A stretch of DNA of 64,000 nucleotides from Hoeflea sp. BAL378 (lineage in GTDB: Bacteria > Pseudomonadota > Alphaproteobacteria > Rhizobiales > Rhizobiaceae). A model generated the notes under the pieces. The model did not search any database and was not told the origin of the DNA. It worked only from the letters and a program-made list of their open reading frames with translations. Positions 27,434 to 36,643 of this stretch are shown here, one piece after another. The position numbers and the translations under genes were made by a program. Location of the stretch: contig NZ_JRJG01000016.1 in NCBI RefSeq assembly GCF_000759435.1, positions 1 to 64,000 of the forward strand. Reading direction: 5' to 3'. The number at the start of each line of letters is the position of its first letter. The first letter of the stretch is position 1.

Positions 27434-29277
27434 GCCGCGTCTCCAGTGGGAATATGTGTCATGGCGCTGCCTTCCTTGCGGGCGTAGCCGCGCGGCGTGT
27501 AGACCCAGGTCCGGCCATCACCGGTGGTCACGGTCGACGAATTGGACGAGCCGACCACGACCACGGTCAGCATGTCGACATCGTCGACATTGAGGGAGCC
27601 GAGCGGCACGATGCGGATCAATTCGCCCTCGCGGCCGAGATTGGTGGCGAGGATCACCGGCGTCGAGGCCGGGCGGTGGGTGAGCAGCGAGTCGCGCGCC
27701 CAGGCCAGTTGCGTGCGCCGCTTCTTCGACACCGGATTGTAGAAGGCGATGACGAAATCGCCCTCGCCCGCGGCCCGGACCCGGCGCTGGATGTCGTCCC
27801 ATGGCGTCAACAGATCCGAGAGCGAGATGGTGCAGAAATCGTGCCCCAGCGGCGCGCCCGCGCGCGCGGCTGCGGCCTGCAGCGCGGAGATCCCCGGCGA
27901 GACCGCGATCTCGATCCGCCGTGCAGCGTCAGTCAGGCCCTCGGCGTCGGCCTTGTCGAGCAGCTCGAACACCAGCGTCGCCATGGCATAGATGCCCGCG
28001 TCGCCCGAGCAGACCAACGCGACGGACTTGCCCTCGCCGGCAAGTTCCATCGCGTGGCGCACCCGCGCCTCCTCCTTGCCGAGGTCGAAATCATGCCGCG
28101 CCTTGCCCGCGGCCAGCGGCCCGAGCAGATCGAGATACAGCGAATAGCCGACCAGATCGGTCGACGCCGCCACCATCTGCGACACTTCCGGCGAGCGCCA
28201 GCCGTCGGCCCCCGGCCCGATGCCGACCACCATCAGTTTTCCGCGCGCCCTGCCCGGCAGAGTGTCCGCGGTGAAAGGCGCGGGCGCCCGGCCGATGGCG
28301 CAGGTGGCGCGGCGGCTCTTGCGTTTTTCGGCGACCAGCTCGCCCGATGCGCCCGCCGCCGCCAGCGCCGCGCCCTCGGCCACGCCGTGGCAGCCGACCT
28401 CGGCGAAGACGATGTCCGAGGGGTTTTTCAATCGCGGCGTCTCGGCCTCCAGCGTCGCGGCATCAAAGAAGCGCGCCGGGCAGCCGAAATGCCTGGCCAC
28501 GTGATGCACCGCCGCCTCGTCGGCCTTGACGTCGATGGAGGCCACCAGGCCGACCGACTGCGGCGACAGGCCGGCCTGCGCCAGGCTGTCGAGCGCCAGG
28601 GCGAGCGCCTCGCTGCCCTCGGCGCCACGCTCGCAGCCGATGCCCAGCACCAGGGTCCTGGGGTGATAGAGCAGGCCGTTCCCGGGCGGCGACATCGCCT
28701 CGTCAGAGACGGCCAGAACGATCCCGCCGTCCTGCGACAGCGGCAGCCGGCTGTGGGCCAGCCATGGCGCATGGCCCTCGAGCCGCGTGCTGCCGCCGGC
28801 CACAAGATCCGCCATCACCTGCTTGGCCGCTTCGGGATTGGCGAGCCCATAGCCCTCCGGCGGCGCGTCGAGCGCCACGCCAAACCTGATATCGCCTGCC
28901 GTGGTGATCGCCGCAAAGCCGCCCGTGATCTCGGCGACCGTGCGCGCCAGATCGTTGGCGCCATGATGGCCGCCCAGAAGCGGCACCACCGCCGAGCCGT
29001 CCTCGCTGACAGCCAGCACCGGCGGCTCGGTCGTCTTGTCGGTGAGCTGCGGCGCGAGCAGCCGGATCATCGCGCCCGCCGCCATCAGGCCGACGATCGG
29101 CCGGCCCTCCGAGAACAGGGTGGCCAGATGTGACCCTGTGTCCGTAAAGGTTTCGTCAACCCTTTCGGATATACGTCGGTCAAGTCCGTGAACCTCGCCG
29201 TCCAGGCTTTCGGCAATGCGCCGGGCCAGCGGCAGGGCCGCCGCGGACAGGATAATGATCGCAGGCGTCTTGGTCAT
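27430..29277 (-). CDS. cobJ: CbiG-CobJ fusion: CbiG-type protein plus precorrin-3B C17-methyltransferase
   Basis: A 615-residue fusion. Residues 1-about 345 are CbiG-like: an N-terminal CbiG part (IVGLMAAGAMIRLLAPQLTDK, LGGHHGANDLA) and a CbiG_C/CobE part (LVLGIGCERGAEGSEAL through VAEKRKSRRATCAIGR). Residues about 350-615 are CobJ/CbiH (KLMVVGIGPGADGWRSPEV, CSGDAGIYAM, SPGISALQAAAARAGAPLGHDFC). CobJ makes precorrin-4 by C17 methylation and ring contraction. CbiG opens the lactone in the cobalt-first pathway. Overlaps cobI and cobM by 4 bases each. Confidence 0.93.
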   Translation of the reverse strand: MTKTPAIIILSAAALPLARRIAESLDGEVHGLDRRISERVDETFTDTGSHLATLFSEGRPIVGLMAAGAMIRLLAPQLTDKTTEPPVLAVSEDGSAVVPLLGGHHGANDLARTVAEITGGFAAITTAGDIRFGVALDAPPEGYGLANPEAAKQVMADLVAGGSTRLEGHAPWLAHSRLPLSQDGGIVLAVSDEAMSPPGNGLLYHPRTLVLGIGCERGAEGSEALALALDSLAQAGLSPQSVGLVASIDVKADEAAVHHVARHFGCPARFFDAATLEAETPRLKNPSDIVFAEVGCHGVAEGAALAAAGASGELVAEKRKSRRATCAIGRAPAPFTADTLPGRARGKLMVVGIGPGADGWRSPEVSQMVAASTDLVGYSLYLDLLGPLAAGKARHDFDLGKEEARVRHAMELAGEGKSVALVCSGDAGIYAMATLVFELLDKADAEGLTDAARRIEIAVSPGISALQAAAARAGAPLGHDFCTISLSDLLTPWDDIQRRVRAAGEGDFVIAFYNPVSKKRRTQLAWARDSLLTHRPASTPVILATNLGREGELIRIVPLGSLNVDDVDMLTVVVVGSSNSSTVTTGDGRTWVYTPRGYARKEGSAMTHIPTGDAA

Positions 29278-30002
29278 GGTTTGCTCCCGGGCAGCGCATG
29301 GATCCAGTCCTCGCCGCCCTTGTAGATCAGGATCATCGAAAAATAAGGCGCCGTGTCTTCCGGCACTTGCGCCAGCGGCATCAGCCTCTCGGCGTTGAGC
29401 GAGACCCGTTCCGCATAAATTGCATGAGGTAGCAGATTCATTTTTTCAATCAGCGCCCGCAAGCGCTTGAAATGCCTGCCTATCTTGATGATCGCCAAGG
29501 CATCCGCCGCGTTGATTCTGTTTGTGAGCTCCGCATCATCGAGCGGACCCGGCACCACCGTCAGCACATCGTTGCGCGCCGCCAGCGGACGGCCCGCGGC
29601 GCTCGCCGCCGCCATCATCGAGGACACGCCGGGCACCACTTCGGTCTCATAGGAAGCCGCCAGCCGCTCGAACACATACATGAACGAGCCGTAGAAAAAC
29701 GGGTCGCCCTCGCAGAGCACCGCCACGTCGCGGCCGTCGTCGAGATGCGCCGCGATCTCCTCCGCCGCCCTGTCGTAGACGTCCTTCGCCGGGAACCGTT
29801 CGGTGCGCATCGGCACCACGATGGGAACCTCCATCTGCCCGCCCGGAAGATGCGGCGCGGCGATGGCGCGGGCGAAGCTCGGCCCATGGTCCGGCGCCGG
29901 CCAGGCGATCACCGGGACCTGCTGCAGGATGCGGTGGGCCTTCAGGGTGATCAGCTCGGGGTCGCCAGGGCCGAGCCCGAGGCCATAGAGTTTGCCGGTC
30001 AT
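29274..30002 (-). CDS. cobI: Precorrin-2 C20-methyltransferase
   Basis: A 242-residue SAM-dependent methylase (CobI/CbiL). It opens KLYGLGLGPGDPELITLKA and contains VAVLCEGDPFFYGSFMYVFERL and VVPGVSSMMAAASAAGRPL. It makes precorrin-3A. It is separated from cobL by the inverted-repeat element at 30047-30206 and overlaps the following cbiG-cobJ gene. Confidence 0.93.
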   Translation of the reverse strand: MTGKLYGLGLGPGDPELITLKAHRILQQVPVIAWPAPDHGPSFARAIAAPHLPGGQMEVPIVVPMRTERFPAKDVYDRAAEEIAAHLDDGRDVAVLCEGDPFFYGSFMYVFERLAASYETEVVPGVSSMMAAASAAGRPLAARNDVLTVVPGPLDDAELTNRINAADALAIIKIGRHFKRLRALIEKMNLLPHAIYAERVSLNAERLMPLAQVPEDTAPYFSMILIYKGGEDWIHALPGSKP

Positions 30003-30046
30003 GCGAAACGCCCTTTGCGAAATTTTCCGGGTTCTTTGTTGCGGCT

Positions 30047-30206
30047 TACCCCCACCCCAACCCCTCCCCTCAAGGGGGAGGGGCTTGAGCCGGGAACACC
30101 CCGATTTCCATGATCAGAGCTCTGTGAGACGAGAGCTTCATGCTGGGCAAAGCGGGTGCGGGGTCTGAGCCCCTCCCCCTTGAGGGGAGGGGTTGGGGTG
30201 GGGGTA
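30047..30206. repeat. Long inverted-repeat element between cobL and cobI
   Basis: Two perfect 39-base inverted arms (30047-30085 and 30168-30206) surround an 82-base interior. Each arm begins or ends with runs such as AGCCCCTCCCCCTTGAGGGG. The arms themselves contain a smaller GAGG/CCTC hairpin. The same arm type and interior length recur inside cobN (39725-39878), but the interiors are not alike. This looks like a dispersed palindromic (MITE- or BIME-like) element. It fills most of the 244-base cobL-cobI gap. Confidence 0.85.
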
Positions 30207-30246
30207 GGCCGCGTGCACAGAGCATCGAAGCAAATGACGAAAACGG

Positions 30247-31482
30247 TCATCCCTGCTCCTTCGTCACCGACCAGATCGTCACCGGCATCAGCGGCTTCCA
30301 GCCGAGATAGCGGCCGACGGGTTCGGCGCGGCTCACCTGCAGGCGGATCAGTTCGCCGCCGTGGACCGCCTGCAGCGCGAACAGCCGCGCCTCGCCCTCC
30401 ACCGTCACGGCGTTGGCGACCAGCCGGCCCGAGGGCCTGAGCGCCTCCCAGGCGGCTTCGAACAGGCCGTCATGGGAAATGCCGCCGCCGATGAAGACGG
30501 CGTCGGGCATGGCGAGCGTGGCAAGCGCCGCGGGCGCCGCGCCGGCGACGATGTCGAGGCCGGGGGCGCCGAGCACCATGGCGTTGTGCGCCGCCATGGT
30601 CCGGCGGGCCTCGCTCGATTCGATGGCGATGGCGCGGGCGCCGCGCGCCGCGCGCATCCATTCGATGCCGATCGAGCCGCAGCCGGCGCCGACATCCCAC
30701 AGCAGCCCGCCCGGCACCGGGCCGAGCCGCGCCAGCGTCACCGCCCGCACCTCGCGCTTGGTCAGTTGGCCGTCATGCTCGAAAGCCTCGTCCGGCAGTC
30801 CCGGAAGCGCGGGCAGCAGCACCGCGCCGGGCTCGGCCACGCAGGCGATCGCCAGCGTGTTGAAATCGGCGAAGACGGGCGTTTCGGCGGCGATGCGGTC
30901 GGCCCGCATCGACTTGACGCGTTCCTCCGGCCCGCCCAGATGCTCGAGCACCTGCAGCTCCGAGCGGCCGTAGCCCCGCGCGCTCAGGATCTGCGCCGCC
31001 TCCACCACGGTGCGGCCGGATGAGGTCAGCGCCAGGATCCTGGCACCCGGCTGCACATGCGCGGCGAGCCCGTGCACCGAGCGGCCGTGCAGCGAGATCA
31101 TCGCCGCATCCTGCAGCGCCCAGCCGAGCCGGGCGGCGGCGAGCGAGAACGCCGAGGGCGACGGGATCACCCGGATCTCACTCCTGTCGAGATCGCGCAT
31201 CAGCGTCGCGCCGACGCCGTAGAACATCGGGTCGCCGGTGGCGAGGATCGTCACCGGCGTTCCGCGCCGGGCCATCACCAAGGCGAGGGTCTCCCGGATG
31301 CCGAAGGTCCAGGGGATGGTCTCGCGCCCGCCGCAGTCGATGCGCTTGAGCACCCGCTCGGGCGCGATGATGGTCTCGGCCGCCTCGAACAGGGTCCGCG
31401 CCGGCGGCGTCAGGCTGTCGAGGCCGTTGTCGCCGATGCCGAGGATGGTGAGCCAGGCCGGCCCGGCGAACGCGCTAGCCAT
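30247..31482 (-). CDS. cobL: Bifunctional precorrin-6Y C5,15-methyltransferase (decarboxylating)
   Basis: A 411-residue two-domain enzyme. The N-terminal CbiE-type methylase ([47 protein letters not shown]) carries out C5 methylation. The C-terminal CbiT-type Rossmann domain ([19 protein letters not shown]) does C15 methylation and decarboxylation. The ATG at 31482 is chosen for length and overlaps the cobH stop. An in-frame ATG at 31521 would add 13 residues. Confidence 0.93.
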   Translation of the reverse strand: MASAFAGPAWLTILGIGDNGLDSLTPPARTLFEAAETIIAPERVLKRIDCGGRETIPWTFGIRETLALVMARRGTPVTILATGDPMFYGVGATLMRDLDRSEIRVIPSPSAFSLAAARLGWALQDAAMISLHGRSVHGLAAHVQPGARILALTSSGRTVVEAAQILSARGYGRSELQVLEHLGGPEERVKSMRADRIAAETPVFADFNTLAIACVAEPGAVLLPALPGLPDEAFEHDGQLTKREVRAVTLARLGPVPGGLLWDVGAGCGSIGIEWMRAARGARAIAIESSEARRTMAAHNAMVLGAPGLDIVAGAAPAALATLAMPDAVFIGGGISHDGLFEAAWEALRPSGRLVANAVTVEGEARLFALQAVHGGELIRLQVSRAEPVGRYLGWKPLMPVTIWSVTKEQG

Positions 31483-32113
31483 GGCCTTCGAGCCCCCCGG
31501 CAAGCGCATTGACCGCAGCACTTGCGAGCGCGCTGCCGCCGCGCCGTCCCTTCACCGCGAGGAATTCGAGCCCGCGCGGATCGGCGATCAGCGCGTCCTT
31601 GCTCTCCGCCGCGCCGACGAAGCCGACCGGCACGCCGATGATGGCGGCGGGCCTGGGCGCGCCGGCGTCGATCAGCTCGAGCAGCCGGTAGAGCGCGGTC
31701 GGCGCATTGCCGATGGCGATCACCGCGCCCTTCATGCGGTCGGCCCAGAGATCGACCTGGGCCGCCGACCGCGTCGTCGCATCGCGCGCGGCGATGGAGC
31801 GGACGCGGGCGTCGTTGAGCAGGCAGATCACCTCGTTGCCGCTCGGCATCAACCGCGTGATGATCCCGTTGCGCACCATCTCCGCGTCGCAGAGCACCGG
31901 CGCGCCGGCCATCAGCGCCGCCCGCGCGGCCTCGGCGAAGCCGGGCGAGACGACGATGTCGGCCGCCAGGTCCACCATGCCGCAGGCATGGATCATCCTG
32001 ACCGCCACCTCCTCCGACGCCGCATCGAAGCGCGCAAGATCCGCCTCGGCGCGGATGATGGCGAAGGAGCGCCGGTAGATCTCGGCCGGATCGCGGAGGC
32101 GGACGGCGGTCAC
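31475..32113 (-). CDS. cobH: Precorrin-8X methylmutase
   Basis: Moves the C11 methyl to C12, giving hydrogenobyrinate or its cobalt form. The 212-residue protein has the catalytic histidine in [17 protein letters not shown], then [15 protein letters not shown] and [22 protein letters not shown], all typical of CobH/CbiC. Overlaps cobL; starts 3 bases after cbiX ends. Confidence 0.94.
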   Translation of the reverse strand: MTAVRLRDPAEIYRRSFAIIRAEADLARFDAASEEVAVRMIHACGMVDLAADIVVSPGFAEAARAALMAGAPVLCDAEMVRNGIITRLMPSGNEVICLLNDARVRSIAARDATTRSAAQVDLWADRMKGAVIAIGNAPTALYRLLELIDAGAPRPAAIIGVPVGFVGAAESKDALIADPRGLEFLAVKGRRGGSALASAAVNALAGGLEGHG

Positions 32114-32116
32114 CGC

Positions 32117-33415
32117 TCAGCCCTTCTTCTTGTCCATCGACCGCGGTCCGTGCGGGTGGTCGGCATGGGGATAGGGATGGTGGTGATGGGCATGGTCATG
32201 CCCGTGGTCGTGATCGTGCGGGTGATCATGATCGTGGCCATGCGCGTGGCCATGGGCGCTGTGAGGATGATCGTGACCATGGTCATGATCGTGCCCGTGG
32301 TTATGTCCGTGATCGTGATCGTGAGAGTGGCCGTGCCCGTCATGGGAATGGTCATGGGGGTGATCATGGCCATGGGAATGATCGTGCACCGGCGCGAGCG
32401 GCGCGGGGCTCGTATGGCTGTGCACCGGGGTCCAGGGCAGGCCGTGCGCCTTGCAGAACTCCTCGTCGCGGCAGGAGGCGTCGCAATCGCCCTGGCAGGG
32501 GCAGTTCTCGAGCCCGCCGCCGATGCCCTCGACATGGTGGTGGTGGCTTTCCTGCGGCAGGCCGACCTCGGCCTCGAAACCCAGCACCTGCTCGCGGTAC
32601 TTGCACATCTGGCAATTCATCAGCGCCTGGCCGTCGACGATCTCCTGCACCCGGTCCTCGAACGTGTCGATGACCAGCGGGTGGTCGCTGAGATAGGACG
32701 CCTTGACGAACTGGATCTCCGGATGATCGGCCGCCACCAGATCGGTCTCGGAATAGATCCGCTTGACCAGCACGCCGGTGAACAGGAAATAGGGAAACAC
32801 GATGATGCGCTTGTAGCCGAGCCTGGCGGCGTGTTTGAGCCCGGGGCCGACCAGCGGGAAGGTGACGCCCGAATAGCAGGTCTCGGCCCAGCCGAAGCCG
32901 AAGCCCTCCCACAGCATCCGCATCACTTTCGACACGTTGGAATTGGCGTCGGGATCGGACGAGCCGCGGCCCACCACCATCAAGAGCGTGTCGTGAAGCG
33001 CCACCTCGCCCTCGGCGGCATTGGCCGCGTCGATGCATTCCTGGATGCGGGCGCCGGCGGCGCGGATCATCTTCAGGTCGATGCCGAGTTCGCGGCCGTA
33101 ATTGATCACCGTGCCGGGGTTCTGCGCCTGGTAGGTGTTGAGCACCGAGGGAATGTCGTTCTTGGCGTGGCCCGCGGCAAACAGCATGCCCGGCACCGCC
33201 AGCACCCTTGTGACGCCCCTGGCGCGCAGCCGGTCGAGCCCTTCGGAGATCACCGGATTGCAGAATTCGAGATAGCCGTATTCGACCGGAATGTCGGGAT
33301 AGCGGGCCTTCAGCCCCTCGGCCACGGTGGCGAATTCGCGGGCGGCGTTCTGGTTGCGGCTGCCATGGCCGCAGACCATGATGCCGGTGTTGGCGGGAAT
33401 TCCGGACATGCTCAT
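32117..33415 (-). CDS. cbiX: Long-form sirohydrochlorin cobaltochelatase CbiX with Cys-rich and His-rich tail
   Basis: A 432-residue CbiX-type class II chelatase. The catalytic histidines are in MVCGHGSRNQNAAREF and MLFAAGHAKNDIPSVL. After the chelatase core come MNCQMCKYRE (the MXCXXC motif known in CbiXL to hold a 4Fe-4S centre), a second cysteine cluster (CPCQGDCDASCRDEEFC) and a tail of about 100 residues with about 40 histidines alternating with Asp/Gly. The tail could bind or buffer cobalt or nickel. It occupies the place before cobH that cobG takes in other clusters. Confidence 0.9.
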   Translation of the reverse strand: MSMSGIPANTGIMVCGHGSRNQNAAREFATVAEGLKARYPDIPVEYGYLEFCNPVISEGLDRLRARGVTRVLAVPGMLFAAGHAKNDIPSVLNTYQAQNPGTVINYGRELGIDLKMIRAAGARIQECIDAANAAEGEVALHDTLLMVVGRGSSDPDANSNVSKVMRMLWEGFGFGWAETCYSGVTFPLVGPGLKHAARLGYKRIIVFPYFLFTGVLVKRIYSETDLVAADHPEIQFVKASYLSDHPLVIDTFEDRVQEIVDGQALMNCQMCKYREQVLGFEAEVGLPQESHHHHVEGIGGGLENCPCQGDCDASCRDEEFCKAHGLPWTPVHSHTSPAPLAPVHDHSHGHDHPHDHSHDGHGHSHDHDHGHNHGHDHDHGHDHPHSAHGHAHGHDHDHPHDHDHGHDHAHHHHPYPHADHPHGPRSMDKKKG

Positions 33416-33418
33416 GGC

Positions 33419-33658
33419 TCAGGCCTCCGCGGTTTCGGGACGGGTCTCGGCGTCGGCTGCGTCGGCCTCGGGCTCCTCGGCGTCGCTGTCCCTGGTCTTG
33501 CGCTTGATCGCCCAGGCCGCGAGCGCTGCGGCCGCCGCCGTCGCCGCCCAGCCCAGCCAATGCGAATGGCCCGCCATATCGCCGATATGGCCGCCATGGG
33601 CGAGCGCGGCCGGCGCGCCCGGAACCAGGACAAGGAGAGACAGGACTAGGGTGCGCAT
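33419..33658 (-). CDS. Small exported membrane protein upstream of cbiX (79 aa)
   Basis: The ATG at 33658 gives MRTLVLSLLVLVPGAPAALAHGGHIGDMAGHSHWLGWAA (signal peptide, then histidines), a second hydrophobic helix (ATAAAAALAAWAI) and an acidic alanine-rich tail. First gene of the cbiX-cobH-cobL-cobI-cobJ-cobM unit, 3 bases before cbiX. The exposed histidines and position suggest a link to cobalt handling. Family name not certain. No riboswitch was found in the 270-base gap upstream (33659-33928). Confidence 0.7.
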   Translation of the reverse strand: MRTLVLSLLVLVPGAPAALAHGGHIGDMAGHSHWLGWAATAAAAALAAWAIKRKTRDSDAEEPEADAADAETRPETAEA

Positions 33659-33928
33659 CGGGGAACCTCCGGACAACGTGACAAGAACAGCACGATACGC
33701 CGGACAACCGGTCCGCGCCCTTCTCGGACGCCTCCCGTCTTACCGAACCGGACAGCTCCGGATTTGGCCCTTGAAGTAAGTCGGCCGCACCGGAATTTCT
33801 CTCAGCCTGTCATCAGGCGCCGTCGCACATGGGCCTGTCTTAGGCTTTCGGCTTTTTAACGTCAAATGCCGATTGCGCCAATGCCGCGCCGATCTGCGCC
33901 AAGAGGGAAATCGGGCCGCCCGGGCCGC

Positions 33929-34828
33929 TCAGGCGAAGCCCAGTCGCCGCGCCGTGGCCTCGAGCAGCCGCCGTTCGCGGTCGGTCACCTCGCCGTCGGC
34001 CTTGGCCACCAGCGCCAGGTGATCGAGGATCTCGCGCTTGCGCGCGTCATTAAGATCGGCAAGCATGTCGGCGGCCTGCGCGTCGGTGGTCTCATAGCCG
34101 AATTCGTGGAGATATTTGAGAATATCGGTGAGCTCGTCGCCATTGAGCCCGAGCAGCCGCGTGCAGATCGCGGCGAAGGCGTCGGCCTCGGCGGCTTCCA
34201 CGGTCTTGTCGGCAAAGGACATCCGCACCAGGAGCAGCAGTTCGGCGGTCAGGATCGGGTCATGCGCGACCCTGTTCAGCGACGAATAGCGGTCGAGGAA
34301 GCCCCGGACCCGTTCGCCCAGCGAGGTCTCCCGGTGCGGCTCCTGCGGCGGATCGTGCGGCGTATCGGTCATGCCCTGTTCCTTTTCGTCAATGCCGGCC
34401 TGCGGGCCGAGCCCGAGCAGGCTCGCGGTCCTGCGGATCAGCCGGTCGTCGAGCGCGTCGCGCGTGCCGTTGCCGTTGGCGTTGGCGTTGGCGATCCGCA
34501 CCATGCCGCCAAGAAGGGTGGTTCGCGCCTCCGTGTCAAGCTGCCTGATGAGCGTGAAGGCCTCGGCCTCGCAGGCCCGCGCCTTGGGCGAGTCGAGCAA
34601 AGCGTGGAGCTCGGGCATGTCCTCCGGGCCGACGCCGAAATGCTCGGCGCAGAGGCGCTCGAAGGCCCGGAGCTGCGACGGCTGGACGATGCCGTCGGCC
34701 AGCACCATGCGGAACAGCACCAGGATCTCGGCGAGCGCGACCGGATCCTCCGACAGCTCGGCGAGCGGACCCGAAAAATGCGGGTTTCGCTCGAACAGCC
34801 GCGCAATCGATGCAAGAATTCCGCGCAT
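33929..34828 (-). CDS. Protein with two TerB-like domains
   Basis: A 299-residue acidic, all-helical protein with two TerB (tellurite resistance B)-like repeats. The first (residues about 20-130) contains LFRMVLADGIVQPSQLRAFERLC; the second (about 190-299) contains LLVRMSFADKTVEAAEADAFAAIC and ALVAKADGEVTDRERRLLEATARRLG. The linker is Pro/Asp/Glu-rich. TerB domains bind Ca2+-like ions at acidic loops and appear in membrane-stress proteins. Starts at ATG 34828 with a GGAGATGGG site. Divergent from the TSUP gene. Confidence 0.8.
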   Translation of the reverse strand: MRGILASIARLFERNPHFSGPLAELSEDPVALAEILVLFRMVLADGIVQPSQLRAFERLCAEHFGVGPEDMPELHALLDSPKARACEAEAFTLIRQLDTEARTTLLGGMVRIANANANGNGTRDALDDRLIRRTASLLGLGPQAGIDEKEQGMTDTPHDPPQEPHRETSLGERVRGFLDRYSSLNRVAHDPILTAELLLLVRMSFADKTVEAAEADAFAAICTRLLGLNGDELTDILKYLHEFGYETTDAQAADMLADLNDARKREILDHLALVAKADGEVTDRERRLLEATARRLGFA

Positions 34829-34954
34829 CCCATCTCCTGATCGGGAAGAGTCCCGGTCAAAAGGAATGTAAACGCCGACCGACGATTGTCCAGAGCGCCG
34901 TCGCATGCCATAGGACGCACCCTGCCCCGCCCTTCCCTCCGTCCAGGCTGTTTG

Positions 34955-35740
34955 ATGGAAGACCTGTCCCTGACGCTGACCTTGCTGCTCTGTGCCGCGG
35001 CCTTCCTCGCGGGCTTTGTCGATGCGATCGCCGGCGGCGGCGGGCTGATCACCGTGCCGGCGCTGCTGCTGGCCGGATTCGCCCCGGTCGAGGCGCTCGG
35101 CACCAACAAGCTGCAGGGCCTGTTCGGCTCGGGCTCGGCCACGGTCGCCTATGCCCGCAAGGGCCATGTCGACCTCCGGGCGCAATTGCCCTCCGCCGTG
35201 CTGTCGGCCGCGGGCGCGGCGCTCGGCGCGCTTCTGGCCACGATCGTTCCCGGCGATGTCTTCCGCGCGGTGCTGCCGTTCCTGCTGGTCGCCATCGCGC
35301 TCTATTTCGCGCTGAAGCCCAACATGGGCGACATCGACCGGGCGCGGCGGCTCTCGCCCTTCCTGTTCGGGCTGATCGTCGTGCCGCTGATCGGCCTTTA
35401 TGACGGCGTCTTCGGCCCCGGCGCGGGCTCGTTCTTCATGCTGGCCTTCGTGGGACTGGCGGGCTATGGCCTGCTCAAGGCCACCGCCCACACCAAGCTC
35501 CTGAACTTCGCCTCGAATCTCGGCGCCTTCGCGGTCTTCACCGTTGTCGGCGTGATCTCCTGGAAGATCGGGCTGATGATGGGGGTGGCCCAGTTCCTGG
35601 GCGCCCAGGCCGGCTCGCGGCTGGCGATGAAGATCGGGGCCAGGATCATCAAGCCGCTCCTGGTGATCACCTGCGTGGCTCTGGCGGCGAAGCTGATCGC
35701 CGATCCGGCCAACCCCGTGCGGGTCTGGCTGGGCATCTGA
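34955..35740 (+). CDS. TSUP (TauE/SafE) family sulfite/organosulfonate-type permease
   Basis: A 261-residue membrane protein with about eight hydrophobic segments. The signature GFVDAIAGGGGLITVPALLLAG is in the first two helices, with LGTNKLQGLFGSGSATVAY and a related second half (GVFGPGAGSFFMLAFVGLAGYGLLKA). TSUP proteins move sulfite, sulfoacetate or similar anions; the substrate here is unknown. The ATG at 34955 follows no strong ribosome site; an upstream in-frame ATG exists at 34886. Confidence 0.87.
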   Translation: MEDLSLTLTLLLCAAAFLAGFVDAIAGGGGLITVPALLLAGFAPVEALGTNKLQGLFGSGSATVAYARKGHVDLRAQLPSAVLSAAGAALGALLATIVPGDVFRAVLPFLLVAIALYFALKPNMGDIDRARRLSPFLFGLIVVPLIGLYDGVFGPGAGSFFMLAFVGLAGYGLLKATAHTKLLNFASNLGAFAVFTVVGVISWKIGLMMGVAQFLGAQAGSRLAMKIGARIIKPLLVITCVALAAKLIADPANPVRVWLGI

Positions 35741-35820
35741 TCGGGCAGCCAAGAATCCGATTGTTTTCCTTGGGAAAAAGATTAGCTTGCCCTAATTCAC
35801 CCTTCCACAGAGGATCGTTC

Positions 35821-36060
35821 ATGAAAAAAGTTCAAAGGAATCTGCTGACTGTCCTCTTTGCCGGAGCTGTCGCCGCAGCCTCAGCGGGCCCGGCTTTGGC
35901 CTGGGGGTGCATAGCGCTTGCCGAAGAAGACGACAGTTACGGCTACAGCTACAATTTCGACAACGAGAGTGACGCCGCCGAACGTGCGCTCAATGAATGC
36001 GCGGAACGAACCTCCAGCGACGATGTCTGCGTCATCGTTGAATGCGACGAGGCCTCCTGA
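35821..36060 (+). CDS. Small exported DUF4189-like protein (79 aa)
   Basis: The signal peptide (MKKVQRNLLTVLFAGAVAAASAGPALA) precedes a short mature domain: WGCIALAEEDDSYGYSYNFDNESDAAERALNEC, with conserved-looking cysteines near the end (CAERTSSDDVCVIVEC). This matches the DUF4189 pattern. An AGAGGATCG ribosome site precedes the ATG at 35821. Periplasmic; function unknown. Confidence 0.75.
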   Translation: MKKVQRNLLTVLFAGAVAAASAGPALAWGCIALAEEDDSYGYSYNFDNESDAAERALNECAERTSSDDVCVIVECDEAS

Positions 36061-36184
36061 GCCCCGCGGGACCGCCGCCCCTTGCCGTGAGGCCCGCTGC
36101 TTCACGGTGAAACGGCCGGATTCCACACAGCTTTGAACGTCCCTGCGGTCTGGTGCTTTCGCCCGGCCGCAGGGAACTTTGGCG

Positions 36185-36616
36185 CTAGAACACTGCAAGC
36201 AATATCGCGCCGGCGCCGATCAGCGCCACGCCGAGCCAGTTCAGGCCCGAGAGGTGCTCGCCCAAAAACAGCACGCCGAAGATCGCCACCAGGACGATCG
36301 ACAATTTGTCGAGCGGCGCCACCCGGGCGGCGTCGCCGAGTTTCAGGGCGCGGAAATAGGCGAGCCAGGACGCGCCGGTGGCAAGGCCCGACAGGCCGAG
36401 GAAGATCCAGGTCTTGAGCGGGATCGATTGCGGCTGGCGCCACTTGCCCATCGCCGTCAGGATCGCGCCGAGCACCAGCATGATCACGCAGGTGCGGATG
36501 AAGGTGGCGAGATCGCTGTCGATGTCGCTGACGCCGATCTTGGCGAAGATCGCGGTCAGCGCCGCGAACACCGCCGCCACCAGCGCCCAGAACTGCCAGC
36601 TTGCTGATAGGGTCAT
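36185..36616 (-). CDS. EamA-type small transporter (single repeat)
   Basis: A 143-residue, four-to-five-helix protein equal to one EamA/DMT repeat (WQFWALVAAVFAALTAIFAKIGV at the N-terminus; LGEHLSGLNWLGVALIGAGAILLAVF at the C-terminus). Half the length of usual ten-helix DMT exporters, so it would act as a dimer. 28 bases downstream of cobO and perhaps the tail of that operon. Substrate unknown. Confidence 0.85.
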   Translation of the reverse strand: MTLSASWQFWALVAAVFAALTAIFAKIGVSDIDSDLATFIRTCVIMLVLGAILTAMGKWRQPQSIPLKTWIFLGLSGLATGASWLAYFRALKLGDAARVAPLDKLSIVLVAIFGVLFLGEHLSGLNWLGVALIGAGAILLAVF

Positions 36617-36643
36617 GGCTGCCCGGCTCCCCTGAGGATGTGT

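Noticed and set aside
32117-32400. Tandem DNA repeat or CRISPR-like array
   Set aside because: The repetitive bases encode alternating His-Asp/His-Gly codons of CbiX; there are no regular spacers.
31238-33649. 803-aa plus-strand frame
   Set aside because: It lies across cobL, cobH and cbiX in the opposite direction; its repetitive Val/Met region is simply the antisense of the CbiX histidine tail.
33659-33928. Second cobalamin riboswitch before the cbiX operon
   Set aside because: The minus strand was read for the AGCCAGGAGACC, GCCACTG and GGGAATGCGG-type elements; none is present.
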